31,400 nucleotides of DNA from Lineus longissimus (GCF_910592395.1 NW_027020280.1:1-31400), one strand, 5' to 3'; positions 20,901 through 28,266 are shown, numbered from the stretch's first letter. Notes: a model not told the origin generated them from the sequence alone. Translations and numbers: made by a program.

Positions 20901-23900
20901 CGGAGAAAAGAGCTACTTCCCTAAAAAATTCTTATCTATGTTTGAATTGTTTTTCAGCATCTTTTTCATTTTGTTGAGGGCTCACTGGGATTTGAGAAAG
21001 TTGAGCTTTCCATTGCTCGCCAACCCATCATTCGTGGTCCAGGAACGCTTGCTGATTTTGGTATCACAGCCAACACTAGTCTTATGGTAACTTCACCAGA
21101 AAAAATGGTGAGTAGTTGATGTGCATCTGCTATATATGTAGCTCTTACCTGATTTTTATGCGTTAGGTGAAAAAGGTGTGTTACATGTACATGTAGTAGC
21201 CAGAAGCGCGTCTGTACTTAAGACTTTTTGCTTATAAGTTGTAAAGGAGTCATCTCAATCGTTTGAATAGTGGCTACTATATTGTTACCAAGTTGTGTAC
21301 ACCCCTGGAAACCTCATTAGCAGAAAATGCACAAACCCCCTCGACCTGCGGTTTCGGTGGTTTCTGTAAGCTAGCGCCACCTGCTCTTAGTGTTTGTAAC
21401 TAATCTTAATGACTAGCGCATGCGTAATAGAGGCATCCGCCATCTCTAGTAGAAAGTACACGCTTGTCGATTTACATGGTACCAGAAGTGGGGTTAAAAA
21501 TAATCAAAACCAATGGATGCCATCAAACAACCAGACCCGCTATCCCTAGATGGGAATGTAGACCACAACTGGAAGGTCTTCAAACAAAGACTAGATCTTT
21601 ACATGTTGGCGATTGAAGCGGATAAGTTTGGTGATCCTCGCAAAATTGCTGTTCTGCTTACGGTGGCCGGTCAGGCTGCAACTGATTTGTACAACACATT
21701 CGAACTGTCAAATGACGACAAAAAAGTGTTCAAAAAAGTATGTGATGAGTTCGAAAAGTATTGCTCGCCTAAAAAGAACGAGACGTACGAACGGTACATA
21801 TTCAGAAGCAGATTGCAAAAGCAGGGAGAAAATTTCGACACATTTTACACAGATTTGAGACTGAAGGCCAAAACGTGTGCATTCGAGAATCTGCATGATT
21901 CGATGTTACGTGACCAAATTGTATTTGGTATTACTGATGCTAAAACTAGAGAAAGACTGCTCAGAGAACCTGAACTAACATTGGCCAAGTCAGTTTCGGT
22001 CTGTCATAGTGTAGAGGCAGCACGTCGGCATGTTAAAGCATTGGACACTGTCGGTGCATCATCAGCTGATGCTGCATCTGTCGCTTTCGTGTCGAAGAAG
22101 AAATCAAGTTGGCACGGAACTCCAAAGTCGAAAACTTATTCAACGTCACGCACCCAGGGTCAAAAGCATGGTAAAGGGGGCGCTGGTGGTTCAAAGCAAA
22201 AACCTGCCAGAGGCCCAGGACCTGGAACTGGTGCATGTACAAGGTGTGGCACAGTTCATGAACATTCAAAAGAACACTGTCCAGCTTACGGCAAAGATTG
22301 CATGAAGTGTTCTAAGCCAAATCATTTTGCTAAATTCTGCAAAACGTCAAGTCGTGGTGCACCAAACGTGTCGTTGGTACAACAATCACAGGGAGAGTTC
22401 TTTGATAATGATATTGGACTAGATGACCTATTCATTGGCACAGTTCATGTCACAAACCAGGACAATGTCATCACAGATGATGTTGTCACTGACCCAATTG
22501 CTGTAGTCACAACCAAAGACACCGTCAAGGATGAAACAGTTGAGGAAAAACCCATCAATTCAGTCGAAGTCACCACCGGAGACAAACTAACATCCGGAGA
22601 GGAGGTCACAACCGGAGACAAAGTCACAACCGGAGATGTTGTCTCAAAGGGACAATCAGTTGATTCCATCAATGTGAAGGACTTGTGGACAGTACCACTA
22701 GTGGTGAACGATATGGTACTGCCAATGGTGTTGGACACAGGAGCCAAGGCCAACCTGATCACCTCCGCGGATTTCAAGACTTTAAAAAACAAACCCAAGG
22801 TTTTTCACAACAATGTAAATCTAACTGCTTACAATGGCACTGCAATCCCAAACCAAGGTGTTTGTAGACTAAACATTAAGCATAGGAATAAAAGATTCCA
22901 AATTTTGTTTGTGATTGTGCCTGAGGGCAAATCATTGCTGGGTTGCAAGGCCTGTGAGCACTTAGATCTGATAAGAAGGACGCCAGTCCTCCAGGTTGTA
23001 CAGCATGACGAGAGTGATTGTAGAAATGATGAGATTGGTACATTACCATTTGAGTATGATATCAAGCTTAAGGAAGGCTCTGAGCCTGTGATACATGCCC
23101 CAAGAAAGGTACCCATGCCGATAAAACCTGATGTTCGTGAAGAACTTTTTAGAATGGTCAAATTGGGTGTACTTCAGCACACTGAGGAGCCCACAGACTG
23201 GGTTAACTCAATGGTAGTGATAAAAAAACCCAATGGCAAGCTCAGAATATGCATGGATCCTAAAGATTTAAACAAATGTATCAAAAGAGAGCATCACTAT
23301 CTTCCAACAAGGGAAGATATTTCCAGTGAAATGGCAGGGGCTAAGTACTTTTCCAAGCTAGACTTATCTCAAGGTTTTTGGCAAATCCCCTTAAGTAAAG
23401 AAAGTGTCAAACTTTGTTGCATGAATACCCCTTTTGGAAGGTTCTCCTTCAAAAGGCTTCCATTTGGCCTGTGTTCTGCTCCTGAGGTCTTCCAAGCAGC
23501 TATGGAAAAAGTGTTGGAAGGTCTGGATGGGGTAAAAGTAGTCATAGACGACATACTGGTTTGGGGAAATACCAAAGAAGAACATGATGAAAGGTTAAGA
23601 AAAGTAATGGAAAGAATCAAGATGTACCACCTGAAACTCAATCATGAAAAATGTCTCATCTGTCAGACAAGTCTCTCATTTGTAGGTGACCGGTACTCAG
23701 AAAATGGCATTGAGCCAATGGCTGAAAGAGTTGAGGCAATTACAAAAATGCCACGCCCACAAGACAAAAAGTCACTACAGAGACTGTTAGGTGTGTTTAA
23801 TTATGTAGGTAAATTCATACCAGGTCTCTCCCAGCGCAATCAGTCACTCCGGTCTCTGCTACAGGACAAAAATGAATGGTCCTGGGGCCCTGAACATGAA

Positions 23901-26900
23901 AAAGAATGGGCTGATTTGAAAAACTGTCTGATCAAGAGCCCAGTACTGGCCTATTTTGATGCTAAACGTGACACAAAGGTCAGTGCAGATGCCTCAAAAA
24001 ATGGCATCGGAGCAGTGTTGCTCCAAAAACATGACGCAAATTGGCGCCCAGTTGCCTATGCCGCTAGGTCAATGACCCCGGCAGAGGAACGCTATGCACA
24101 GATTGAGAAAGAGTGCCTGGGATTGGCTTATGCATGCCAGAGATTTGATGAATATATCTATGGTCTCCCAACTGTTCAATTGGAAACAGATCATAAGCCT
24201 CTCATTCCGATCTCACAAAAGAGCCTAAATGACATGCCAGCTCGAGTGCAGAGGCTCATGATCAAAATCCAAAGGTATGATGTGGAATTTGTCTACACTC
24301 CGGGTAAATTTTTGTACATACCTGACACACTGTCAAGGGCAGGTTACTCTCAGACTGGTAAAACAGATGATTTGAGTAATGAGGTTAAACATCACATAAA
24401 TATGGTGTATTCCAATATCTCAGCCAGTGAGGAGCAATTAGACAAAATTGCAGAAGCCACAGCAAGTGACCCAGTCTTGACAGTTGTCACTAGTAATCTT
24501 GAAAAGACAGTCTGGGCCAAAGGGTCAGCCAGTGCATATTTTCCTTATAGACATGAGTTGACAATGATCAATGGTATTCTATTTAAGGGAAACAGGATTA
24601 TTATTCCTACCAGCATGAGACAAGAAATGTTAGGCCGCCTTCATGAAGGGCACTTGGGGACAGAGAAAATTAAATCCCTGGCTAGAAACAGTCTTTTTTG
24701 GCCCAGAATGGCTGAGGATATAGACAGAATAACATCAGAATGTAGCATTTGTCAGAAGTTCAAGTACAAGCAACAGAAAGAAAACCTGAAGGTGACGTAT
24801 GATCAAATTGGGCCATGGGAAAGAATTGGCTCTGATCTATTTGAGTTGGGTAACAAAGATTACCTATTGGTCATTGACTACCACTCAAATTTCCCTGAAG
24901 TTGTAAAACTCAGCTCAACCAGTTCACCATCCGTGATTAGACATCTGAAGTCTATCTTCAGTAGACATGGTATTCCCAAGATTGTAGTCACAGATAATGG
25001 ACCACAGTATGCCAGCTTCGAGTTCAGGGAATTTGCAGGTCACTATGGATTTAAACACATAACTTCATCACCAGTATATCCCCAGAGTAATGGGAAATCT
25101 GAAAAGGGTGTTCAGATTGTTAAGAGGTTGCTAAAGAAAGCTATTGAGAGTGGTCAAGACCCAGAACTGGCACTATTGCAATATAGGTCAGCACCCCTGA
25201 AATGTGGAAAATCCCCAGCTGAACTCCTGTTTAACAGACAGTTGAAAACAAGAGTACCAAGAGTCAACAAAACTGAGCAAGACTCGCAACTGGGTGAAAA
25301 TATGAAATCTCTCAAAGTTCAACAAAAAGCTCAGTATGACAAATCTGCCAAAGATTTGGTCCCATTAGTATCTGGTGATGTTGTTCGTCTCAGGTTTCCG
25401 CCAAATAGTAAGGAATGGAACATCAAGGCAAAAATTGTAAGGGAGGTAGCTCCCAGGTCTTATGAGATTGTAACAGAACAAGGGAAGGTGTATAGGAGAA
25501 ATAGAAGACACCTACTGAAAACAAAGGAATTGTATGTTCAGGAACAAACAGGGCTGTCGGATGAATCTTATGCCAGTATCTTCAACCAAGTTGATAAATT
25601 GTCAACAAATTCACTGCCAGCTGTGGTAGACTCTCAGGTTCAGGAAACTGCCCAGGTTGTTCCAGGACTTCTCTCAAGTAGTCCTCAGAGTACTAGTAGT
25701 CCTCAGATTACAAGGCGTTCTGCTAGAATCAGCAAGCCTCCAACAAGACTTATTGAACAGATGTGAATTAGGTATTGAGTGAAAGTAAGGACAGTGACAA
25801 TCTTAATAGGTGAAAGTGAGGGCTACAATATAATAATTTGTTATTGTTATTGTTTCACAAAAAAAAAAAAAGGGAGATGTAAGCTAGCGCCACCTGCTCT
25901 TAGTGTTTGTAACTAATCTTAATGACTAGCGCATGCGTAATAGAGGCATCCGCCATCTCTAGTAGAAACTACACGCTTGTCGATTTACAGTTTCCAAGCC
26001 GAAGACCATCATGAGGTTGTAGTCAGATGCCTCAGAAATCACTTTCGTGTGGATTTGTATTCATTTTATTCTGCAGTTTGCCTTTTAAACTAATAATATG
26101 TTCATGTTTGAGTTCACTTAAGAGTGAGTTGCTGAATACAGTTATTTTCTACCACAGGAACTTTCTGACGATTCTGATGATGAAGAAATGATTCAAGAGG
26201 AAATTGCTGACCGTGGCCCTACTTTCCAAAAAAAAGGTATGACCAAATTGCCTGCATGCCTAACACACCTCCAACATTGAAGCTATGGTATAGACATGGC
26301 CAAATGATAGTGGGCCAACAAAAAAAAAGCTATAAAACCATGAACTTATCGAGGCCTCGGCTGACGAGCACCCTGAACAACGTCATTTGCATATAAACAA
26401 CTTTCCTTCCTGGCAAAAACATGTTATCAAAATGATGTCAGAGCAAGGCTCTGACCTCGGTACATGTTTTCAGCGTGATCTTGAAAACGTAACACTGTAT
26501 TTTTTTCATTAGAATTTAACACTTGGCATAAACTCTAATGCACATCTGGCATAAACTCTAATGCACATCTATAGCAAAACAGCCTTGGCACCTTTTGTTG
26601 TGTAATTGGGCGTGGCTGCTAAAGCGTCAATGTGTGTATTAATGTATACTGTCATTTCAGATCATTCAATATAATTTCAGATCAATGTGTGTAATGTATA
26701 CTGTCATTTCAGATCATTCAATATAATTTCAGATCTCAAAGACCTAAAGTCCAGAGCTCAAGATATCCATCGGCTTCTTGGAGCTGAGAGGACGATTCAC
26801 ATGAAACGGGATCTTGTGGTGCAAAACATGCTAGCTCTCTATACAGCTGAACCGAATATAGTTCATCAGCGGCTGCGGGTAGTTTTTGAAGGGGAGGAAG

Positions 26901-27817
26901 TAGCGGAAGATCTTGATGGCGTCTGTCGCGAGTTATTTACAATCTTCTGCCGGGAGGCCCTGGAAGTCTACTTCGAAGGTGGGGATGACCGTGTGCCTAA
27001 GGTAGACCACCGTTATATGGGCAGCGGTGTGTTCTCAGCAATTGGCAGAATAATTTCCCATGGTTTTATTTTGCATGTTAACTTCCCTCCTACGTCCTCT
27101 ATTGCTGTCCTTGCAGCTATTTATTCATCTGACTTTAACGACGTCTTCTTCACAGAATCACTTCTGCGCTCGATGCCTGACACACAGGCCAATTTCATGT
27201 CAAGAATGTTAAACGATCCATCATCTCTTAAGCAAGATGATAACCTGTTCCAGGTTATTTCAATTTTATCATTGTTTAACCTGCGGTTGAGACCTACTGC
27301 TGAAACAATGAAGTCATTGTTTTTGAGTGTGGCCAAGTGCCACCTATACTACAGTCGGTTTTGGGCCCTGTTAGAGCTCAAGAGTGGAATGACCTGTTAC
27401 CCCTATTTGTGGGAGGGGATCTCCTCCGATGCCTTCAGAGACCTGAAGGAGTCTTTGCGGCCCACAGGAGACAAAGTGTCTACGATGCTGAAGAAGGAGG
27501 ATAGCAGTGTTAAGGATTTTCCTTATCTGTATGACATCGAGGTGAGGATTGTAGAGTATCTGGAAAAGTATATTTCTGGATTGGTGTCGGATAAATTGAA
27601 ACAGTTCCTGATATTCTGGACATCCTCTGACTGTCTGGTCGATGATCTGAAGGTGGATTTCAACTCACTCGAGGGGGAGGATATCATCAGGCCAACTGCA
27701 ACAACATGTAGATGCACATTGCATGTTAGTCGCAATTATTTTTCTGCAGATGAATTGGCGACAAATTTCAATCGCTATGTTTTTTCAGAGCATGCTCGGC
27801 GGTTCGATTCTGCCTAA
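12170..27817 (+). CDS. Predicted UBX-domain / HECT-like E3 ubiquitin ligase, 15 exons
   Basis: Exons: 12170-12285, 13017-13207, 13455-13693, 13844-13864, 13960-14130, 14657-14707, 15069-15218, 15964-16053, 16541-16609, 19013-19096, 19543-19635, 20145-20258, 20958-21107, 26158-26236, 26733-27817. All have GT-AG borders and join in one frame of 900 residues. Order: basic AT-hook-like stretch (RGRP at 67-70), a compact module (about 73-182) ending YVVPDERLE, an acidic low-complexity linker (183-366), QDAEFMQSLVADQ (about 380) and an Arg/Glu-rich helix (398-435) as in UBX proteins, a UBX-like fold (about 442-510), then a HECT-like domain (about 560-900) with LRVVFEGEEVAEDLDG near 587 and C-terminal PTATTCRC, where Cys865 is the likely thioester cysteine. 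Expected role: transfer of ubiquitin, with UBX binding p97/VCP or another partner. The HECT part resembles divergent G2E3-like proteins of fish and marine invertebrates. The exact substrate is unknown. Confidence 0.8.
13017..13207 (+). CDS. UBX-HECT exon 2, basic AT-hook-like region
   Basis: Acceptor CTCCATTGCAG, donor TTTAG|GTACGT. It encodes residues 39-102, with KAKRQRGRP (AT-hook core and nuclear-localisation-like) followed by YRLKFIVLQELSAKVPSW. Confidence 0.75.
13455..13693 (+). CDS. UBX-HECT exon 3, N-terminal module
   Basis: Acceptor TTTATAG, donor GAG|GTGAGT. It encodes residues 103-182 (VRDLLVQHCPRLQGRHFIIM to KKCIYVVPDERLE). This is an alpha/beta-like segment resembling the module found ahead of HECT domains in fish G2E3-like proteins. 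No named domain is assigned. Confidence 0.8.
13844..13864 (+). CDS. UBX-HECT exon 4, micro-exon
   Basis: A 21-nt, phase-0 exon (VNYNSSK) lies between TTTTCAAGCAG and AAG|GTAACT. A CAAG|CAG|GTG tandem acceptor could add one Gln. Skipping it keeps frame, so its inclusion is uncertain. Confidence 0.45.
13960..14130 (+). CDS. UBX-HECT exon 5, acidic linker
   Basis: Acceptor TTATTGTAG, donor ACG|GTATGT. It is 57 codons in phase 0 and strongly acidic, with DPDVAADDLEDG and PLSDDDDFSAPN. Like exon 7 it opens GTTGTTGAC. Confidence 0.75.
14348..14574. mobile_element. TIR-bearing MITE in intron 5
   Basis: TTTAAAGGGACAGTATTGGC at the left is mirrored at the right by GCCTATAGTCCCTCTTTAAA, with small indels. 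TTTAAA at both edges could include a TTAA or longer target duplication. It is about 227 bp, non-coding, inside the intron between exons 5 and 6. Confidence 0.6.
14657..14707 (+). CDS. UBX-HECT exon 6
   Basis: Acceptor TTTTCCAG, donor GAG|GTTTGT. It has 17 codons in phase 0 (PRVPARRIILRHPNVRE), a basic island within the otherwise acidic linker. Confidence 0.65.
15069..15218 (+). CDS. UBX-HECT exon 7, acidic linker
   Basis: Acceptor TCTCTTGCAG, donor GAG|GTGTGT. It has 50 codons in phase 0 (VVDEAVNIDPPESDVEND...). It is low-complexity and probably disordered. Confidence 0.75.
15964..16053 (+). CDS. UBX-HECT exon 8, Ser/Asn-rich linker
   Basis: Acceptor CACCTTTCAG, donor GCG|GTACGA. It has 30 codons in phase 0 (HAGHSALAGSSSLTNN...). 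A nested CACGCAG|GTC could serve as an alternative acceptor. Confidence 0.7.
16541..16609 (+). CDS. UBX-HECT exon 9
   Basis: Acceptor ATCTTTTCAG, donor CAG|GTATGT. It has 23 codons in phase 0 (VKMVDVMVGPDESLDDTVVI...). The following intron (16610-19012) is large and filled with mobile DNA. Confidence 0.7.
16984..17865. repeat. ~300-bp tandem core repeats
   Basis: GACCTCTGTGACCTTGA recurs at 16984, 17298 and 17599 (periods 314 and 301 bp). Each is followed by conserved blocks such as TTGGTGCCAATCGGGCAAG, GGCCCCCT and GAAACGTGCC. Divergence between units is moderate, so the array predates this insertion or is old. Confidence 0.85.
17874..17962. repeat. (GAC)n microsatellite
   Basis: About 25 near-perfect GAC/ACG triplets, flanked by GGACGACGGAC variants. 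It reads as poly-Arg on one strand but is only a simple repeat within the HINE-like element. Confidence 0.95.
18060..18142. repeat. Tandem duplication of ~41 bp
   Basis: GGTGCCCAATGACATAGATC and GGTGCCCAACGACGTAGATC are arranged head to tail, each ending ATGTC. It is a short diverged duplication in intron 9, just after the HINE-like element. Confidence 0.6.
18509..18687. mobile_element. Tigger/pogo-like MITE, copy 2 (inverted)
   Basis: A 179-bp element, TACAGTGGAACC...GGTTCTACTGTA, bounded by TA. It aligns with the reverse complement of 4351-4533 along its whole length, including the ACTAGTTTTGGTCCCAAATT block. It lies in intron 9 of the UBX-HECT gene. Confidence 0.8.
19013..19096 (+). CDS. 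UBX-HECT exon 10
   Basis: Acceptor TTCTTGTAG, donor AGG|GTAAGT. It has 28 codons in phase 0, with LQQDAEFMQSLVADQER. This matches the Q-D-x-x-[YF]-x-x-S-L-x-x-D motif that precedes the charged helix in UBX proteins. Confidence 0.8.
19380..19465 (-). repeat. tRNA-derived SINE-like fragment
   Basis: On the minus strand an A box (TAGCCCAGAGG, 19451-19441) and a B box (GGTTCGAGGCC, 19404-19394) are 47 bp apart, with a CTACGTA anticodon-like loop between them. Arms pair poorly, so this is a SINE head or tRNA relic in intron 10, not a functional tRNA. Confidence 0.4.
19543..19635 (+). CDS. UBX-HECT exon 11, charged helix
   Basis: Acceptor ACTATTTCAG, donor CAA|GTACGT. It has 31 codons in phase 0 (MERLRRRRKRESEKEEREQ), a highly charged helix of the kind that precedes UBX domains. 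Confidence 0.8.
20145..20258 (+). CDS. UBX-HECT exon 12, start of UBX-like fold
   Basis: Acceptor CATTTTTCAG, donor TTG|GTAAAT. It has 38 codons in phase 0. FCVTIRCDKVLKRRFVDSD matches UBX strands 1-2 (V-x-[VI]-R-x-P-x-G-x-x-x-x-R-[RK]-F pattern), although the usual Pro/Gly are Cys/Lys here. Confidence 0.8.
20958..21107 (+). CDS. UBX-HECT exon 13, end of UBX-like fold
   Basis: Acceptor TTTTTCAG, donor ATG|GTGAGT. It has 50 codons in phase 0 (HLFHFVEGSLGFEKVELSIA to LADFGITANTSLMVTS). The 'L-x-D-x-G-[IL]-x-x-x-x-x-L-x-V' ending is characteristic of UBX/ubiquitin-like folds. Confidence 0.8.
21365..21476 (+). repeat. 5' LTR
   Basis: It is 112 bp, TGTAAGC...TTTACA, unusually short for a gypsy element. 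It carries AGCGCATGCGTAATAG, a CG-containing palindrome that might serve the promoter. No TATA box is clear. Confidence 0.95.
21477..21494 (+). promoter_or_regulatory. Primer-binding site, tRNA-Leu type
   Basis: TGGTACCAGAAGTGGGG starts directly after the LTR with no spacer. It is complementary to the 3' end of a tRNA-Leu(UAA)-type sequence (…CCCCAC[TC]CTGGTA-CCA), with one difference from the vertebrate version I recall. Confidence 0.7.
21513..25766 (+). CDS. gag-pol: Gag-Pol polyprotein, Ty3/gypsy
   Basis: One 1417-codon frame encodes capsid, protease, reverse transcriptase, RNase H and integrase. Gag spans about 1-235. Two zinc knuckles lie at 242-276 (CTRCGTVHEHSKEHC, CMKCSKPNHFAKFC). 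A Thr/Gly/Asp repeat linker lies near 350-376. Protease has VLDTGAKANLI (Asp408). RT has FSKLDLSQGFWQIPL (Asp617) and VVIDDILVWG (about 676-685, two catalytic Asp). RNase H has Asp826, Glu867 and Asp893. The integrase HHCC finger starts at about 1044 and its core is D1108, D1161, E1197 (D-D35-E). The C-terminal VYRRNRRHL GPY/F-like module points to the Mag lineage. The ATG is only 36 bp after the LTR. There is no gag/pol frameshift, so protein ratios must be set by processing or another route. Confidence 0.95.
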   Translation: MDAIKQPDPLSLDGNVDHNWKVFKQRLDLYMLAIEADKFGDPRKIAVLLTVAGQAATDLYNTFELSNDDKKVFKKVCDEFEKYCSPKKNETYERYIFRSRLQKQGENFDTFYTDLRLKAKTCAFENLHDSMLRDQIVFGITDAKTRERLLREPELTLAKSVSVCHSVEAARRHVKALDTVGASSADAASVAFVSKKKSSWHGTPKSKTYSTSRTQGQKHGKGGAGGSKQKPARGPGPGTGACTRCGTVHEHSKEHCPAYGKDCMKCSKPNHFAKFCKTSSRGAPNVSLVQQSQGEFFDNDIGLDDLFIGTVHVTNQDNVITDDVVTDPIAVVTTKDTVKDETVEEKPINSVEVTTGDKLTSGEEVTTGDKVTTGDVVSKGQSVDSINVKDLWTVPLVVNDMVLPMVLDTGAKANLITSADFKTLKNKPKVFHNNVNLTAYNGTAIPNQGVCRLNIKHRNKRFQILFVIVPEGKSLLGCKACEHLDLIRRTPVLQVVQHDESDCRNDEIGTLPFEYDIKLKEGSEPVIHAPRKVPMPIKPDVREELFRMVKLGVLQHTEEPTDWVNSMVVIKKPNGKLRICMDPKDLNKCIKREHHYLPTREDISSEMAGAKYFSKLDLSQGFWQIPLSKESVKLCCMNTPFGRFSFKRLPFGLCSAPEVFQAAMEKVLEGLDGVKVVIDDILVWGNTKEEHDERLRKVMERIKMYHLKLNHEKCLICQTSLSFVGDRYSENGIEPMAERVEAITKMPRPQDKKSLQRLLGVFNYVGKFIPGLSQRNQSLRSLLQDKNEWSWGPEHEKEWADLKNCLIKSPVLAYFDAKRDTKVSADASKNGIGAVLLQKHDANWRPVAYAARSMTPAEERYAQIEKECLGLAYACQRFDEYIYGLPTVQLETDHKPLIPISQKSLNDMPARVQRLMIKIQRYDVEFVYTPGKFLYIPDTLSRAGYSQTGKTDDLSNEVKHHINMVYSNISASEEQLDKIAEATASDPVLTVVTSNLEKTVWAKGSASAYFPYRHELTMINGILFKGNRIIIPTSMRQEMLGRLHEGHLGTEKIKSLARNSLFWPRMAEDIDRITSECSICQKFKYKQQKENLKVTYDQIGPWERIGSDLFELGNKDYLLVIDYHSNFPEVVKLSSTSSPSVIRHLKSIFSRHGIPKIVVTDNGPQYASFEFREFAGHYGFKHITSSPVYPQSNGKSEKGVQIVKRLLKKAIESGQDPELALLQYRSAPLKCGKSPAELLFNRQLKTRVPRVNKTEQDSQLGENMKSLKVQQKAQYDKSAKDLVPLVSGDVVRLRFPPNSKEWNIKAKIVREVAPRSYEIVTEQGKVYRRNRRHLLKTKELYVQEQTGLSDESYASIFNQVDKLSTNSLPAVVDSQVQETAQVVPGLLSSSPQSTSSPQITRRSARISKPPTRLIEQM
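25859..25877 (+). promoter_or_regulatory. Polypurine tract
   Basis: A13 followed by GGGAGA ends immediately at the TG of the 3' LTR. This is the expected site for plus-strand priming. It follows 90 bp of non-coding sequence after the stop codon. Confidence 0.9.
25878..25989 (+). repeat. 3' LTR
   Basis: It is 112 bp, identical in length to the 5' LTR and 111/112 identical. It is followed by the target duplication GTTTC. Confidence 0.95.
26158..26236 (+). CDS. UBX-HECT exon 14, acidic
   Basis: Acceptor TTCTACCACAG, donor AAAAG|GTATGA. It has 26 codons plus one base (ELSDDSDDEEMIQEEIADRG), an acidic spacer between the UBX-like fold and the HECT-like domain. Confidence 0.8.
26524..26569. repeat. 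23-bp tandem duplication in intron 14
   Basis: TGGCATAAACTCTAATGCAC starts at 26524 and again at 26547, so a 23-bp unit is present twice without mismatch. It is a very recent slippage-type duplication. Confidence 0.85.
26627..26735 (+). repeat. ~52-bp tandem duplication containing splice acceptors
   Basis: The block AATGTATACTGTCATTTCAG and its continuation to ATAATTTCAGATC occurs at 26641 and again at 26693. Each copy has two TTTCAG acceptors (ending 26660, 26680, 26712 and 26732). Only the last keeps exon 15 in frame with exon 14. Confidence 0.85.
26733..27817 (+). CDS. UBX-HECT exon 15, HECT-like domain
   Basis: Acceptor ATAATTTCAG, stop TAA at 27815. One large exon encodes residues 540-900, the whole HECT-like domain. 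The N-lobe has LRVVFEGEEVAEDLDGV and CRELFTIFCREALEVYFEGG. The middle has GRIISHGFILHVNFPP. The C-lobe has FLIFWTSSDCLVDDL and PTATTCRCTLHV, with Cys865 at 27707-27709 in the position of the HECT catalytic cysteine, then SRNYFSADELATNF as in canonical C-termini. The single large exon contrasts with the many small linker exons and could reflect a retrocopied or transferred HECT unit. Confidence 0.85.
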
Positions 27818-28066
27818 GCCGTCCAATGCCAGACACAGTGTATATCAGGTGGCCCATCCATATATGTGAACCATAACTTGAACACTTGTCTCAATAGTGA
27901 CACGTAGATGAAATTAATGGGAATTATTTCTCGTGTTGCATTTTGAATTAACTTTGTTTCTTAAATATTGTACCAAAACTGTGCAAGAGGACTCGGGTCA
28001 AATGCCATTTATTCATAGGTTGTTTTTGGAGAAAAAAATGTATGGTCTTGAGACTTGGAAATTTGA
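27818..28066. other. 3' flank of the UBX-HECT gene
   Basis: Likely 3' UTR and downstream DNA. I found no canonical AATAAA in this stretch, so the polyadenylation site is unplaced. Confidence 0.4.
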
Positions 28067-28266
28067 TACTGTAAAACTGGAAATTTTCGCGGTATTTCTA
28101 ATTTGGCTATTTTTGCGGGTGTCAGTAATCCGCAAAATTGGAATTTTAAATGGAGTTTATTGAAAGATGTTGTCTGATCCGCCAAAATAAGTAGCGTAAA
28201 ACTAAATAAGGAATTTTTGCTAATCCGCGAAAATAACCAGCCACAAAAATTTCACGTTTCACAGTA
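28067..28266. mobile_element. TA-flanked MITE
   Basis: It is 200 bp. TACTGTAAAACTGGAAATTTT at the left is mirrored at the right by AAAATTTCACGTTTCACAGTA, about 25 bp with mismatches. Internal CGCGGTATTT/AATCCGCGAAAAT words repeat. TA at both ends suggests a Tc1/mariner-type target duplication. It is non-coding. Confidence 0.75.

Larger units (their letters stand above)
21365..25989 (+). mobile_element. Complete Ty3/gypsy LTR retrotransposon (Mag-like), young
   Basis: A 4625-bp element in intron 13, in the same orientation as the host gene. The two 112-bp LTRs begin TGTAAGC and end TTTACA. They differ at one base (AAAGTAC against AAACTAC). A 5-bp target duplication GTTTC lies at 21360-21364 and 25990-25994. 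It has a primer site, a polypurine tract and a single gag-pol ORF with no stop. No envelope or chromodomain is visible. All parts needed for mobility appear intact, so recent activity is likely. Confidence 0.95.

Noticed and set aside
22033-23641. Minus-strand ORFs across the gypsy gag-pol region
   Set aside because: They are shadows of the plus-strand gag-pol frame, without motifs.
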